Below are positions 51,142 through 62,600 of a stretch of 64,000 bases of DNA, one piece after another; position 1 is the stretch's first letter; the number at the start of each line of letters is the position of its first letter. A program made the translations under genes and the position numbers. The notes beneath the pieces were generated by a model. That model searched no databases and was not told the DNA's origin. It was given only the letters and a program-made list of their open reading frames with translations. Origin of the DNA: Aquimonas voraii (GTDB taxonomy: Bacteria > Pseudomonadota > Gammaproteobacteria > Xanthomonadales > Xanthomonadaceae); the NCBI RefSeq assembly GCF_900101825.1, contig NZ_FNAG01000002.1, positions 62,001 through 126,000 of the forward strand, written 5' to 3'.

Positions 51142-54108
51142 ATGCCACTGGCACTTCGCTGGAATTCGCTGCGCTTCAAACTGGGTTTGCTGGGTCTGCT
51201 GGCCGTCATCGCGGTGCTGTTGCCCGTCTCCGTGCTGCTGGAATCGGTCGGAGACGACATTGAGGTTTCCCGCTACGAGTTGTCGGGCATCGCGCCACTG
51301 GACCAGGGCTTGCGTCTGGTGGCCGCGCTGCAGGACGAGCGCGGGCGCGCTGCGGCCGGTGATGCGGCGGCGCTGCCTGAAGTCTCGCGAGCGGTCGATG
51401 CCCAGCTGGAGGAGCTGGTTCGCGGCCTGACCGAGCGCCCGGATTTCAATGCCAGCACCGAGGCCGCCCTTGCTTTGCAGCGCCAGCGCGCGGAGACGAG
51501 GCCGAGTGCGGGCGACAGCGCGGGCGAGGCGTTCGCGCGTGGCAGTCGCGGTGTCGATGGGGCCCTCGCGCTGCTCGATACCCTGCGCGATGAGTCCGCG
51601 TACTCGTACACGCCGTACCCGGAGAGCTATCACCTGATGCTCGCCGTGCTGACCCACCTGCCGGAGTACCGTGAGGGTCTGGCACGCGCGCAGGTGGCGG
51701 GTGCCCTCTGGCTACAGGATGCACAGACCGCCCTCGCGCAGGGCGCGCTGCTGCCGCCATCGTCGTATGGGGTCGATCTGGCGATGGGGCGGGCCAGGCA
51801 GTCGTACGAGACCTTGCTGCGCGAGTTGGCCAAGGCGGAGGGATTGAATCCCACGACCGGCGAAGCGCTCAGGGGCTTGCGCGCGCGCATAGGCGAAACC
51901 TGGACAGCGGCGGAAACGCTCTTCCAGGGAGGCTGGCGTGGCGGCGCCGAGGTCCAGGCTGAAGGCTGGGCCCAGACCTTCAGTCAAGCCATCGCCGCGG
52001 GTGACCAGGGCAAGGAAGCCGCGCTGGCCCAGCTCGCGGCCCTCTCGCAGGCGCAGATGGAAGCCTCGCAGCGCAGTCTGTACGTCAGCGCTGGCGTGGC
52101 CGTCGGTTTGATCCTGGTGCTGGGCGCGCTGTTGTGGCGACGCATCGGCCAGATCGTTGGCACCGCCGAGTTCACCGCCCAGCTGGCCGGGCGGATCGCC
52201 GAAGGCAGGCTGGACAACGTGATCCGCCCGATTCCCATGGATGAGTTGGGCGAGCTGGTGCAGGCGCTTTCGCGCATGCAGGCTGAACTGAAGACGCGCA
52301 TCGACAGCGAGCGCGCGCTCGCCGCCGAGAACCTGCGCGTGCGCATGGCGCTCGACTCGGCCAGCATCGGCGTGATGATCGCCGATGCCGAGGGCCGCAT
52401 CGTCTACGTCAATCCCTCGGTACTGAAGGTGCTCAGCGAGGCCCGCGATGAACTGCGCAAGCGCCTGCCCGACTTCGATCCGGCCAGGGTGCTGGGCTCG
52501 AATTTCGACATCTTCCACCGTGACCCTGCCCACAACCGCCAGCTGATCGGCGGCCTCGTCCAGCGCCATGTCTCGCGCATCTCGGTCGGCAAGGCGCACT
52601 TCGCGCTCAGCGCCAACCCGATCTTCAGCGAGGACGGAACGCGCGTCGGCACCGCGCTGGAATGGCAGGACCGCACGGCCGCCGCCAACTTCAACACCGA
52701 GCTGCGGCGCGTGGTGCAGGCGGCGCAGGCCGGCGATCTTGGCGTGCGCATGGACGAGGCCGGCTACGACGATCGCTTCGTCGAGGTGGCGCGCACCATC
52801 AACGGCCTCGTCGAGGTGGTCTCGACCTCGATCGAAACGGTGCAGGCTGTGCTGGCGGGGCTCGCCGATGGTGATCTGAGCGAGCGCGTCGATGCCGAAT
52901 TGAAGGGCCTGTTCGGCCAGCTCAAGCGTGACACCAACACCAGCGTCGAGCGCTTGAGTGAAATGGTCGGCAACATCCGCCAGGCGGTGGCGGCGATGAA
53001 CACCGCGGCGGCCGAGATCGCTTCGGGCAACAGTGATCTCTCCACCCGTACCGAGCAGGCGGCGGCCAATCTGGAGGAAACCGCTGCCGCGATGGAGGAG
53101 CTCACGTCCACGGTGCGGCAGACCGCCGAAAACGCGCAGCAGGCCAACCGTATGGCCCGCGAGGCCGCCGAGGTCGCGCGCAGCGGCGGCGACAGCGTCG
53201 TTGGTCTCGTGCGCACCATGGCCGAGATCGAGGCCGCTTCGCGCAAGGTCTCGGACATCATCAGCGTGATCGACGGCATCGCCTTCCAGACCAATATCCT
53301 TGCGCTCAATGCTGCGGTCGAGGCCGCGCGCGCCGGTGAACAGGGCCGCGGTTTCGCGGTGGTGGCGGGCGAGGTGCGTGCCCTGGCACAGCGCTCCGCC
53401 GCCGCGGCCAAGGAAATCTCGACCCTGATCCGCGAATCGGTCGATGCGGTCAACCACGGTGCCGAGCAGGTCGAAGGCACCCGCCGCACCATCGAGGGCA
53501 TCGTCCATGCCGCAGGCCAGGTGGCGACCCTCGTGGCTGAGATCAGCAGCGCCACCGCCGAACAGATCCAGGGCATCGACCAGGTCAATCTGAGCCTGAA
53601 CGAGCTGGATCAGATGACCCAGCAGAACGCTGCGCTGGTCGAAGAGGTATCGGCTGCGGCGCATGGCCTCGACGACCAGGCCAACGAACTCAGCACGGTC
53701 ATGACCCGCTTCCGCCTCGATCGGCGCATGGTCGCCGATGATGCGCTCGGCCTCGACTTCGAGGCGATGATCCGCGGCCACCGGAGCTGGAAGAAGCGGC
53801 TGATGAGCGACCTCAACGGCCACGGCGACCCCATCGATCCGGCCACAGCCTGCGTCGACAACGCCTGTCCGTTGGGCAAGTGGATCTATTCCGACGGGCG
53901 CGCTCGCTACGGACAGCTGCCCGAGCTGGAATCCCTGCGCCTGCAGCACGCGCGCTTCCACAGCTGCGCCGGCGAGATTGCGACCCACATCCGCCAAGGG
54001 CGGCAGGACGAGGCCGAGCGCGTGCTGACCAGCGACCTTGTCGAGCGCACCACCGAAACCGTGGCCGCCATCCGCAGCCTGAAACGCGCAGCCGCGCGCA
54101 CGCTCTGA
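51142..54108 (+). CDS. Methyl-accepting chemotaxis protein with PAS and CZB domains
   Basis: 988 residues. A first span ([20 protein letters not shown]) and a second ([19 protein letters not shown], about 315-333) enclose an all-helical periplasmic part ([40 protein letters not shown]) of the NIT/helical sensor kind. HAMP, a PAS module ([40 protein letters not shown]), a second HAMP-like pair and the MCP hairpin follow, tip [20 protein letters not shown]. The C-terminal CZB zinc domain has [35 protein letters not shown] and [20 protein letters not shown], with His/Cys ligands kept. CZB receptors sense zinc or hypochlorous acid. GAGGGAT is close before ATG 51142. Confidence 0.93.
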   Translation: MPLALRWNSLRFKLGLLGLLAVIAVLLPVSVLLESVGDDIEVSRYELSGIAPLDQGLRLVAALQDERGRAAAGDAAALPEVSRAVDAQLEELVRGLTERPDFNASTEAALALQRQRAETRPSAGDSAGEAFARGSRGVDGALALLDTLRDESAYSYTPYPESYHLMLAVLTHLPEYREGLARAQVAGALWLQDAQTALAQGALLPPSSYGVDLAMGRARQSYETLLRELAKAEGLNPTTGEALRGLRARIGETWTAAETLFQGGWRGGAEVQAEGWAQTFSQAIAAGDQGKEAALAQLAALSQAQMEASQRSLYVSAGVAVGLILVLGALLWRRIGQIVGTAEFTAQLAGRIAEGRLDNVIRPIPMDELGELVQALSRMQAELKTRIDSERALAAENLRVRMALDSASIGVMIADAEGRIVYVNPSVLKVLSEARDELRKRLPDFDPARVLGSNFDIFHRDPAHNRQLIGGLVQRHVSRISVGKAHFALSANPIFSEDGTRVGTALEWQDRTAAANFNTELRRVVQAAQAGDLGVRMDEAGYDDRFVEVARTINGLVEVVSTSIETVQAVLAGLADGDLSERVDAELKGLFGQLKRDTNTSVERLSEMVGNIRQAVAAMNTAAAEIASGNSDLSTRTEQAAANLEETAAAMEELTSTVRQTAENAQQANRMAREAAEVARSGGDSVVGLVRTMAEIEAASRKVSDIISVIDGIAFQTNILALNAAVEAARAGEQGRGFAVVAGEVRALAQRSAAAAKEISTLIRESVDAVNHGAEQVEGTRRTIEGIVHAAGQVATLVAEISSATAEQIQGIDQVNLSLNELDQMTQQNAALVEEVSAAAHGLDDQANELSTVMTRFRLDRRMVADDALGLDFEAMIRGHRSWKKRLMSDLNGHGDPIDPATACVDNACPLGKWIYSDGRARYGQLPELESLRLQHARFHSCAGEIATHIRQGRQDEAERVLTSDLVERTTETVAAIRSLKRAAARTL

Positions 54109-54119
54109 GACGCGCAAGG

Positions 54120-54150
54120 GCGGGCCTGCGCGTTCGGTGCGCGGGCCCGC
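54120..54150 (+). terminator. Hairpin after the CZB chemoreceptor gene
   Basis: Twelve-base arms GCGGGCCTGCGC / GCGCGGGCCCGC (one wobble) around GTTCGGT, 12 bp after the stop. No T-run. Confidence 0.6.
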
Positions 54151-54305
54151 ATCAACGGCGGCCGCTCGCGCTGGACCCGCGGACGGACCGCCTCGGCGCT
54201 GCTGCATCGCGTGGTGCCCGCAGATTGGTGCTGGCGGGCGGGGCCGTCGAGACCACTCGTGTCCGCGCTCGCGCCGGCGGCTGCGCGCGAACGCCCGGCG
54301 CGCCC

Positions 54306-55415
54306 TCAACCGGGAACCGCGGCGACCGTGATCTCTTCGCGGTCGTGGTAGAGCTGGCGTGCGCGCAGTTCGAGGTTCAGGCCGGCCTGCTTGAGACGCG
54401 CATCGAGTGCGTCCATCTGCTCGCGCACTTCCTGCCAGCGCTTCTTCATCGGCAGCTTCAGGTTGAAGATGGCGCGGCGGGCGTCGCCTTCGACCAGCCA
54501 GTCGCCCATCAGCGCGGCGACGCGCTTGGGCTGCTCGACCATGTCGCAGACCAGCCAGTCGATCGGATGCGGCGGCCGCCAGCGGAAGCCGTCCGAGCGC
54601 AGGTGCTTGATCAGGCCGGTGCCCATCGCGCTCTCGGCCAGCGGGCCGTTGTCGATGGCAGTGACCGACAGGCCCGCCCGCGCCAGCACCCAGCTCCAGC
54701 CGCCGGGCGCGGCGCCGAGATCGACCGCCTGCTGGCCGGCCTTCATCCAGCGCGTGCGCTCGTCGGGGCTGAGCAGGGTGAGCAGGGCCTCTTCCAGCTT
54801 CAGCGCCGAGCGGCTGGGCGCATCGTGGGCGAGCTTGAGCCGCGGGATGCCCCCGGTCCACGGTGCCGCGCGTTCGCCCTGGCCGCGCATCGGCGGTGTG
54901 TCCTCGGCGTCACCCGCGGCCAGCAGCAGGTGCGTGCCCGACAGCAGCACCACGTGCAGGGTCGGCTTGCGCGGATCGTCCTTGGCGCTCAGGTGTCCCG
55001 GCTTGCGCAGGCCGGCGCGCAGGGCGTTGCCAAAGCTGCGCGCCAGGCCCGCCAGATCGCGGCCGACATCGGCATCGGGGTGCTCCATGCTGAGCTGACC
55101 GAACACCTGGCCGCTGCCGGCCATCGCTTCCAGCACCGGGCTCAGCCGGTCCTTGGGGTCGAGGTTCTGCAGCTCGGCGAACACCGACAGACGCTGGCGG
55201 GCGAAGATCAGCGCGTGCCAGGGCAGGGCGCGGCAGAGCTGCGACTGCGATTCGGCGTCGAGCCCAAGGAAGCGCACATAGCCCGAGTCGCGCTCGGTCT
55301 TGGCATAGCCGGCCACGCCGAAGCTGGCCGCACGCTCACTGATCTCGGCCGCGCACTCGGGCTCGAAGCCGGCGCGGCAGGGCAGGTAGAGGCCGGCGTC
55401 GCCGAAGGATTTCAT
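54306..55415 (-). CDS. rlmM: 23S rRNA 2'-O-methyltransferase RlmM
   Basis: 369 residues. The N-terminal THUMP-like part has GLYLPCRAGFEPECAAEI and WHALIFARQRLSVFAELQNL; the catalytic part has SRSALKLEEALLTLLSPDER, the SAM loop QAVDLGAAPGGWSWVLARAG, DNGPLAESAMGTGLIKHLRS, and DWLVCDMVEQPKRVAALMGD, with the K-D-K-E set of 2'-O-methyltransferases (Lys in SALKLEE, Asp in VCDM, Lys in LKLPMKKRW, Glu in REEI). It methylates C2498 of 23S rRNA. The start touches the stop of the deaminase gene by 1 bp. Last gene of the glnS operon. Confidence 0.93.
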   Translation of the reverse strand: MKSFGDAGLYLPCRAGFEPECAAEISERAASFGVAGYAKTERDSGYVRFLGLDAESQSQLCRALPWHALIFARQRLSVFAELQNLDPKDRLSPVLEAMAGSGQVFGQLSMEHPDADVGRDLAGLARSFGNALRAGLRKPGHLSAKDDPRKPTLHVVLLSGTHLLLAAGDAEDTPPMRGQGERAAPWTGGIPRLKLAHDAPSRSALKLEEALLTLLSPDERTRWMKAGQQAVDLGAAPGGWSWVLARAGLSVTAIDNGPLAESAMGTGLIKHLRSDGFRWRPPHPIDWLVCDMVEQPKRVAALMGDWLVEGDARRAIFNLKLPMKKRWQEVREQMDALDARLKQAGLNLELRARQLYHDREEITVAAVPG

Positions 55416-55975
55416 CAGTACATGCGCCCGGCGCTGTCGGTGTAGTGCTTGAGCACCGCGCAGGCGTCCTCGCGCAGCAGGTCGCGGCGCACCGTGATGC
55501 CGCGCTTCTCGAGTTCACCCTTCCAGTCGCTGGGCAGCGGGCCTTCGTCGAACTGGGTGAGTGTCATGACGTCTTCCGCTCGGGCGCCAATCAACAGCGT
55601 GTCGATGCCAGCCCAGAAGGTGGCGCCGTAGCACATGCAGCAGGGCTGCGATGAGGTCGCGAGCGTCACGCCGGGCGCGTCCTCGTTGAGGCGGAAGCGC
55701 TGCAGGCGCTGCTGCGCGGTCATGTAGGCCATCATCTCGGCGTGCGCGACCGAGCAGGTGTGCGGCTCGACGCGATTGACGCCGACGGCGACAAGACGAT
55801 GCTGCGCATCGAAGACGGCCGCGCCGAAGGGGCCGCCGCTGCGCGCATCGACGTTGCGGCGCGACAGCTCGACCGCCAGCCGCATCTTGTCTTCATCGCT
55901 GGCGTAGACGCTGCCGGCGGGCGCGAGCGCGTGCACCCAGGCGGGCAGGGTGAGGTGGACTTGGGCGTACAGCAT
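55415..55975 (-). CDS. Nucleoside/guanine deaminase-like zinc enzyme
   Basis: A 186-residue cytidine-deaminase-fold protein: DEDKMRLAVELSRRNVDARS, GGPFGAAVFDAQHRLVAVGV, the zinc site CSVAHAEMMAYMTAQQRL (H-A-E) and SSQPCCMCYGATFWAGI (PCxxC), then LLIGARAEDVMTLTQFDEGP and a C-terminal HYTDSAGRMY. The GGPFGA start and PCCMC fit the tRNA-adenosine/guanine deaminase branch; guanine or another free base is more likely than tRNA because TadA would be shorter and lack the C-terminal extension. ATG 55975 is 8 bp from the upstream lipoprotein stop; the longer frame would overlap that gene. Confidence 0.85.
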   Translation of the reverse strand: MLYAQVHLTLPAWVHALAPAGSVYASDEDKMRLAVELSRRNVDARSGGPFGAAVFDAQHRLVAVGVNRVEPHTCSVAHAEMMAYMTAQQRLQRFRLNEDAPGVTLATSSQPCCMCYGATFWAGIDTLLIGARAEDVMTLTQFDEGPLPSDWKGELEKRGITVRRDLLREDACAVLKHYTDSAGRMY

Positions 55976-55983
55976 GGGAGGGC

Positions 55984-56525
55984 TTACTTCAGCTCGCCAC
56001 CGCCCGGTGCCGCCTCGCATCGACCTTCGATGCAGGCGCAGGCGGTGATGTCTTGGAACCCGCAGATGCTGGAAAGCCCCTGCGCCTCGCAGGCGGCCTT
56101 CACTTGCTCGGGGAAGGTTGGCGCCTGCGCGTTGACGCAGGCGGGGTAGTAGCCGCAGCAGTTGCCGACGTTCTTGACCACGCAATCGGCGTCGGTGCTG
56201 CAGCGGCGGTCGGGCTCGGCGGGCATCGCCTTGTCAGCGAGGTCGCCGCCCTCAGCAACAGGTGCGGAACAGCCGGCATCGCTGCCGGTGCCGCAGGTGC
56301 CGCTGGGGCCGCGGCCGTCTTCGAACTGGAAGGGCGGTTTCGCCGGCTCCTGTCGCCGCGGCGGGGGCGGCGGCGGATCGATGAACGTCACCTCCCACGT
56401 CTCCACCTCGGCAGACACTTTGGACTGCGCGGTGGCTTCGGGCGGCGGCTCCGGAATGGGCAGGCAGCCCGACAGCGCCAGGGCCGCCAGCAGCAACAGC
56501 CCAGATCGGAGCGCGCGCGCTCGCA

Positions 56526-56526
<1 letters not shown>
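55984..56526 (-). CDS. Cys-rich lipoprotein of unknown function
   Basis: A 180-residue lipoprotein: signal SGLLLLAALALSGC with the lipobox Cys at about residue 21, then a Pro-rich stretch (FIDPPPPPPRRQEPAKPP) and a Cys-rich C-terminal half: GTCGTGSDAGCSAPVAEGGD, RRCSTDADCVVKNVGNCCGY, CVNAQAPTFPEQVKAACEAQ and SSICGFQDITACACIEGRCE. The 'CxxDxDCVxxxxxCCGYYPACVN' arrangement suggests a disulphide-bonded domain, like small secreted protease-inhibitor-like or DUF-type modules, not identified. Start ATG 56526 shares one base with the glnS stop (TGATG), so it is co-translated with a synthetase, an odd pairing. Confidence 0.75.
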
Positions 56527-58268
<1,742 letters not shown>

Positions 58269-58649
58269 GGGGGCAGGGCTGGATTCGGGTAGCCGCGCAG
58301 TCTAGCAGTCCGGGCCGCTGCGCTTGGCCGCCGCCCGCGGGTGGATTTCCGATGGCTTCCGCCGCGGCCGCGGCAGCTCGCAGCAGGGCCATCCGCCGCC
58401 GCAGGCGCACCGGAGGCCCGGGCGCAGGTCTTGATGCGCCAGACGCGCGCGCGCCAGCCGCGGCCGCTTCCGCGGGGGAGTCGCCGGGCCTTCGATTCTC
58501 GCGCCAGCCATGGCTGGCTAGGCCCACCGCAGACCGCTCGCGGCTTGAGGGGCACCCGGGCAGGGCGCTTGGACCGCTTTGCCCAAGCCGCTACAGTTCA
58601 GGCCCGATCGCATCCACCGCCGGCCGCCGGCGCCATCCGGAGAAGAGCC

Positions 58650-59456
58650 ATGTCCTTGCGACCCCTTGCCGCGGCTGCCCTGTGCCTGTTGCTCGGCGCC
58701 TGCGCCACCACACCCGACGGCCGCAGCCAGGTGATGATGGTGTCCGATGCCCAGGTGAACCAGATGGGCATCACCGCCTTCGAACAGATGAAGGCCAAGG
58801 ACAAGACCAGCACCGTGCCGGCGCGCAGCGCGTATGCGCAGTGCATCGTCGATGCGCTGGTGCGCGAGCTGCCGCCCGAATGGCAGCGCCTCGACTGGGA
58901 AGCCCAGGCCTTCGCCATCGCCGAGCCCAACGCCTTTGCCCTGCCGGGCGGCAAGGTCGGCGTCAACACCGGCCTGCTGCGGATTGCCGACACGCCCGAC
59001 AAGCTCGCGGCCGTGCTGGCCCACGAGGTCGCGCACGTCGTCTTCCGCCACGCCGGCGAGCGCATCAGCCAGCAGCAGCTGGCGGAGACCGGCCTTGCGC
59101 TGGCCGGCGCCTACGCCGGCCGCAAGGCCTCGCCCGAACAGGTGAACCTGATGATGGCCGCACTCGGCGCCGGCGCCCAGGTCGGCGTGCTGCTGCCGTT
59201 CTCGCGCAAGCACGAAACCGAAGCCGACGTGTACGGCCAGCGCCTGATGGCCCAGGCCGGCTTCGACCCGCAGGCCGCGGTCGAACTCTGGCAGGGCATG
59301 CAGACCGCCACCGGCAGCGAAGGCCGGCCACCGCGGTTTCTGTCGACGCATCCGGATCCCGAGGGTCGGATCCGGGCTTTGAGCGATTCCGCCCCCGGTT
59401 TACGGGAGGTGTACCAGCAGGCGCAAAGGGCGGGGAAGCGACCGGGGTGTGGGTAG
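58650..59456 (+). CDS. M48 family metalloprotease, lipoprotein
   Basis: 268 residues with a lipoprotein signal LAAAALCLLLGACATTPDG (Cys at about 18). The zinc site is VLAHEVAHVVFRHAGERISQ (HExxH, about residue 125) and the third ligand lies in FSRKHETEADVYGQRLMAQA. Other M48/Oma1-LoiP markers are NAFALPGGKVGVNTGLLRIA and the RFLSTHPDPEGRIRAL end (the HP motif). It is the size and layout of LoiP/YggG-type periplasmic quality-control proteases anchored in the outer membrane. CCGGAGAAG is about 7 nt before ATG 58650. Confidence 0.92.
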   Translation: MSLRPLAAAALCLLLGACATTPDGRSQVMMVSDAQVNQMGITAFEQMKAKDKTSTVPARSAYAQCIVDALVRELPPEWQRLDWEAQAFAIAEPNAFALPGGKVGVNTGLLRIADTPDKLAAVLAHEVAHVVFRHAGERISQQQLAETGLALAGAYAGRKASPEQVNLMMAALGAGAQVGVLLPFSRKHETEADVYGQRLMAQAGFDPQAAVELWQGMQTATGSEGRPPRFLSTHPDPEGRIRALSDSAPGLREVYQQAQRAGKRPGCG

Positions 59457-59685
59457 TCGCTGGGAGGGGCACCACCTCACAAGGAATGATGAATGCACAC
59501 CATGGGTGTCATTCTGAGGGGAATTGCCTTGTCTGAACGCGACGTTTTCACTCCCAGCAGATGTCTCTGTGTCTCTCGGTCTCGGTAGCCGGTCTTCTGT
59601 ATGGCGCGAAAAGGATCGAGATCTTCTGGGCTATAGGGTGTTGATCGCTTCGGCCAAAAGAATTCATTCGTGTCTGGAGAAATTT
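59457..59685. other. Intergenic region before the YD-repeat gene
   Basis: 229 bp with a bulged hairpin GAATGCACACC-ATG-GGTGTCATTC at about 59491-59514 after the M48 gene (possible terminator) and a TATAGG at 59633-59638 that could be a -10 element. Composition drops in GC from about 59.5 kb onward. Confidence 0.35.
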
Positions 59686-62600
59686 GTGAGAAAGTCCTGT
59701 TTCGCAAATAGCCTTTCGTCCGTTGTTTCCGTTGGGTTTGTATTATCGGCTCTCACTCTTGCTGTTCCTGCTGTCGGCTCGGCCTCTGTTGTTCGGGTCG
59801 ATAAGTCGCAAGCCGGTTTGGCGTATTGCGGTGTTCGTTCTTCTGGTATTCCGCCGACGAGCTACATGTGCTTCCCCACCATGGGGCAGGCGGTTGATTT
59901 CATTCGAGAAGAGCCGCCGCAGCCGGTTGGTCGAGCACTTCTCGAGCCCGGGAAAACGTATACCGTGCCGGACGGTCGAATCATCACGGACTATTGGGTT
60001 TCTCCAAGGAAGATCGAACCCGATGGTGTCTCCATTCGTTCGAGTCGTGGTCACTGTGATGTACAAATCGGGCGAGCTTGCCACTCTGAAGCCGAGCTGG
60101 CAGCTGTAGCAGTGGCGGACTGTGCTCGGCGGGAAGTTCCCAATCCGTCGAATTGCGCTGGTCCCCTTACGGGGCAATGGGCTGCGTATCCCCCGATGGT
60201 GTGGCGCAACTGGGGAAACAGGGCGGACATCGATTGGAGAGTGTCGCCGCCCAATCACCGAAGAATGCTAGCGCCTCATTATGCGCCCGATGGGTTGCTG
60301 CTTTCGATGACCACGCATCACGTGTGCACTGATCCGTTTTTCTTGGCTGTGCACCCCAGTTACGTTAAGCCCCCACACTGGCCGGCTTCAGCCGATACGT
60401 CATGGCCAAACATCTGCGTTGTCGAGGCGTCGGGTCAGGTAATTATTGAGGGTCGCCAGTATCGGCAGTGCGGTGACGGAAATCCATGTATTCCCGCCAC
60501 GGGCGCCAAGGAATACAGCGCTGCCGAGTTCGATTGGTCAGGGTTCGGATTTTCCAGGTTCTACAATTCACTAGGAGAGCTGCCACTTGCCGCCGCGATG
60601 GGTAGTAATTGGTCGCATTCGCTCGCCCACCGTTTGCACCCGCCGTCGTCGGGCACGGGTCCAGTGCTATGGATCGACGACCGCGGACACTACGACCGCC
60701 TCGTCTGGCGCAGCGCCGATAACGCTTATTTCGCCGAGAACTCGCCGGGCACCACCTTGCAGTCCAATGTGGGCGGTGTCCGCTGGCTGCTGCGCAAGGC
60801 CGATGGCTCCGAACTCGCATTTGATTCCCAGGGCCGTCTGGTGCGTCACGGCAGCGATGAGCGCGCACTGACGCTGTCCTACTGCAGCTCCGCCGATGTC
60901 ACGGCGGGCCGTTGTCCGGAACTCGACCTGCTCTTGGCCGTGGAGGACACCCGCGGCCGCCTGCTCAGCTTTGACTACGTCGGCGTGGAACTGCCCCCGA
61001 GGGGCGGGCTGAGCCAGTCCGCGGTGCGCTTGCGCTCGATTACCGACGAATCCGGCGAGCGCGTGCGCTACGGCTGGGACGCACAGGCGCGGCTGCAGTC
61101 CGTCGAGTATCCCGCCAGCACCGGCACGGCGAGCCGTGAGTACCACTACGCCGAACCCACCCACCACTGCCGCCTGCACAACGGCGCACCCGAGGCGGGC
61201 TGCGACGCCGCGCAGTCGGCGCTGCGCTTCCCCAACCATCTGACCGGAATCACCGACGAAAACGGCGTCCGCACCGCCGACTACACCTACGACAGCCGCG
61301 GCCGCGTCACCCAGAGCCAGCACGCCGGCAATGCCAAGCGCGTCAGCCTGAACTACCTCAGCGCCAGCCAGGTGCGCGTGACCCAGCCCGAGGGCGGCAG
61401 CCGGCTCTACACCTTCAGCACCGGCCGCTTCCGCAAGCTGCTGAGCAGCGTTGAGGAAACCACCGACGGCAGCGTCACTGGCACCACCACGCACGACGTC
61501 AACCCCACCACCTTCCGCCGCAACCACAGCGTGGATGCGCGCGGCACACGCACCAACTACACCCACGACGCCTTCCGCGAAACCGGCCGCACCGAGGCGC
61601 TGACGGCCAACGGCGCCACCACGGCGCTCACCCGCAGCTACAGCAGCACCTGGGACAACACCCTCAACCGCATGCTGACCCGCACCGAGCCGGGTCGGCA
61701 GATCCGCTTCGCCTACAACAGCCGCGGCCAGACCACCGCGCGCTGCGAGGTCGATCTTGCCGTGCCTGCGGCCGTGGCCTACACCCAGTGCGGCAGTGCC
61801 GCCAATGCGCCCTTTGGCGTGCGCCAAACCCGCTACACCTACTGCGAAGCCGCCGACGCCAGCGCACCGGGCTCCACCTGCCCGATCATCGGCGCGCTGA
61901 AGTCGGTCGACGGCCCGCGCGTCGACGTGGCCGATGTCACCACCTACGCCTACCACGCCGCCACCGATGAATCCGGCTGCTCGCAGGCCACGGGGCCCTG
62001 TCATCGCAGAGGCGACCTGCACACCGTCACCAATGCGCTTGGCCACGTCACCACCCGCGCGCGCTACGACCGCGCCGGCCGGGTGACGCGCTCGATCGAC
62101 GCCAATGGCGTTGTCACCGAGCTCAGCTACCACCCGCGCGGCTGGCTGCTGAGCCGCACGATCAAGGGCGCCACCGCCGCCGCTGATGCCACCACCACCT
62201 TCGACTACTACCCGACGGGCCTGGTCGATCGCATCACCCAGGCGGATGGCAGCCATCTCGACTACGGCTATGACGACGCCCACCGCCTGATCTCGGTCAC
62301 CGATGCCTTGGGCAATCGCATCGACTACACCCTGGACCCCGCCGGCAACCGCACGTCCGAGACCACCTTCGACCCGCAGGGCGCCGTCAAGCGCCAGCTC
62401 TCGCGCGTCTACAACCAGCTCGGCCAGCTGCGCGAACAGCGCGATGCCCCGTTGCGCGCCTACGTGTCGGAGTACGACGCCAACGGCAACAGCACCGCCA
62501 GCACCGACCCGCTGAACGTGCGCAGCGAGCAAACCTTCGACCCGCTGAACCGCCTGCAGCAGAGCCTGCAGGACGTCGGCGGCCTGAACGTCAGCACCGG

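Noticed and set aside
51712-54861. A 1049-codon minus-strand open frame across the CZB chemoreceptor and beyond
   Set aside because: Shadow in the GC-rich third-position pattern; it also covers part of rlmM, which is a real gene in another frame.
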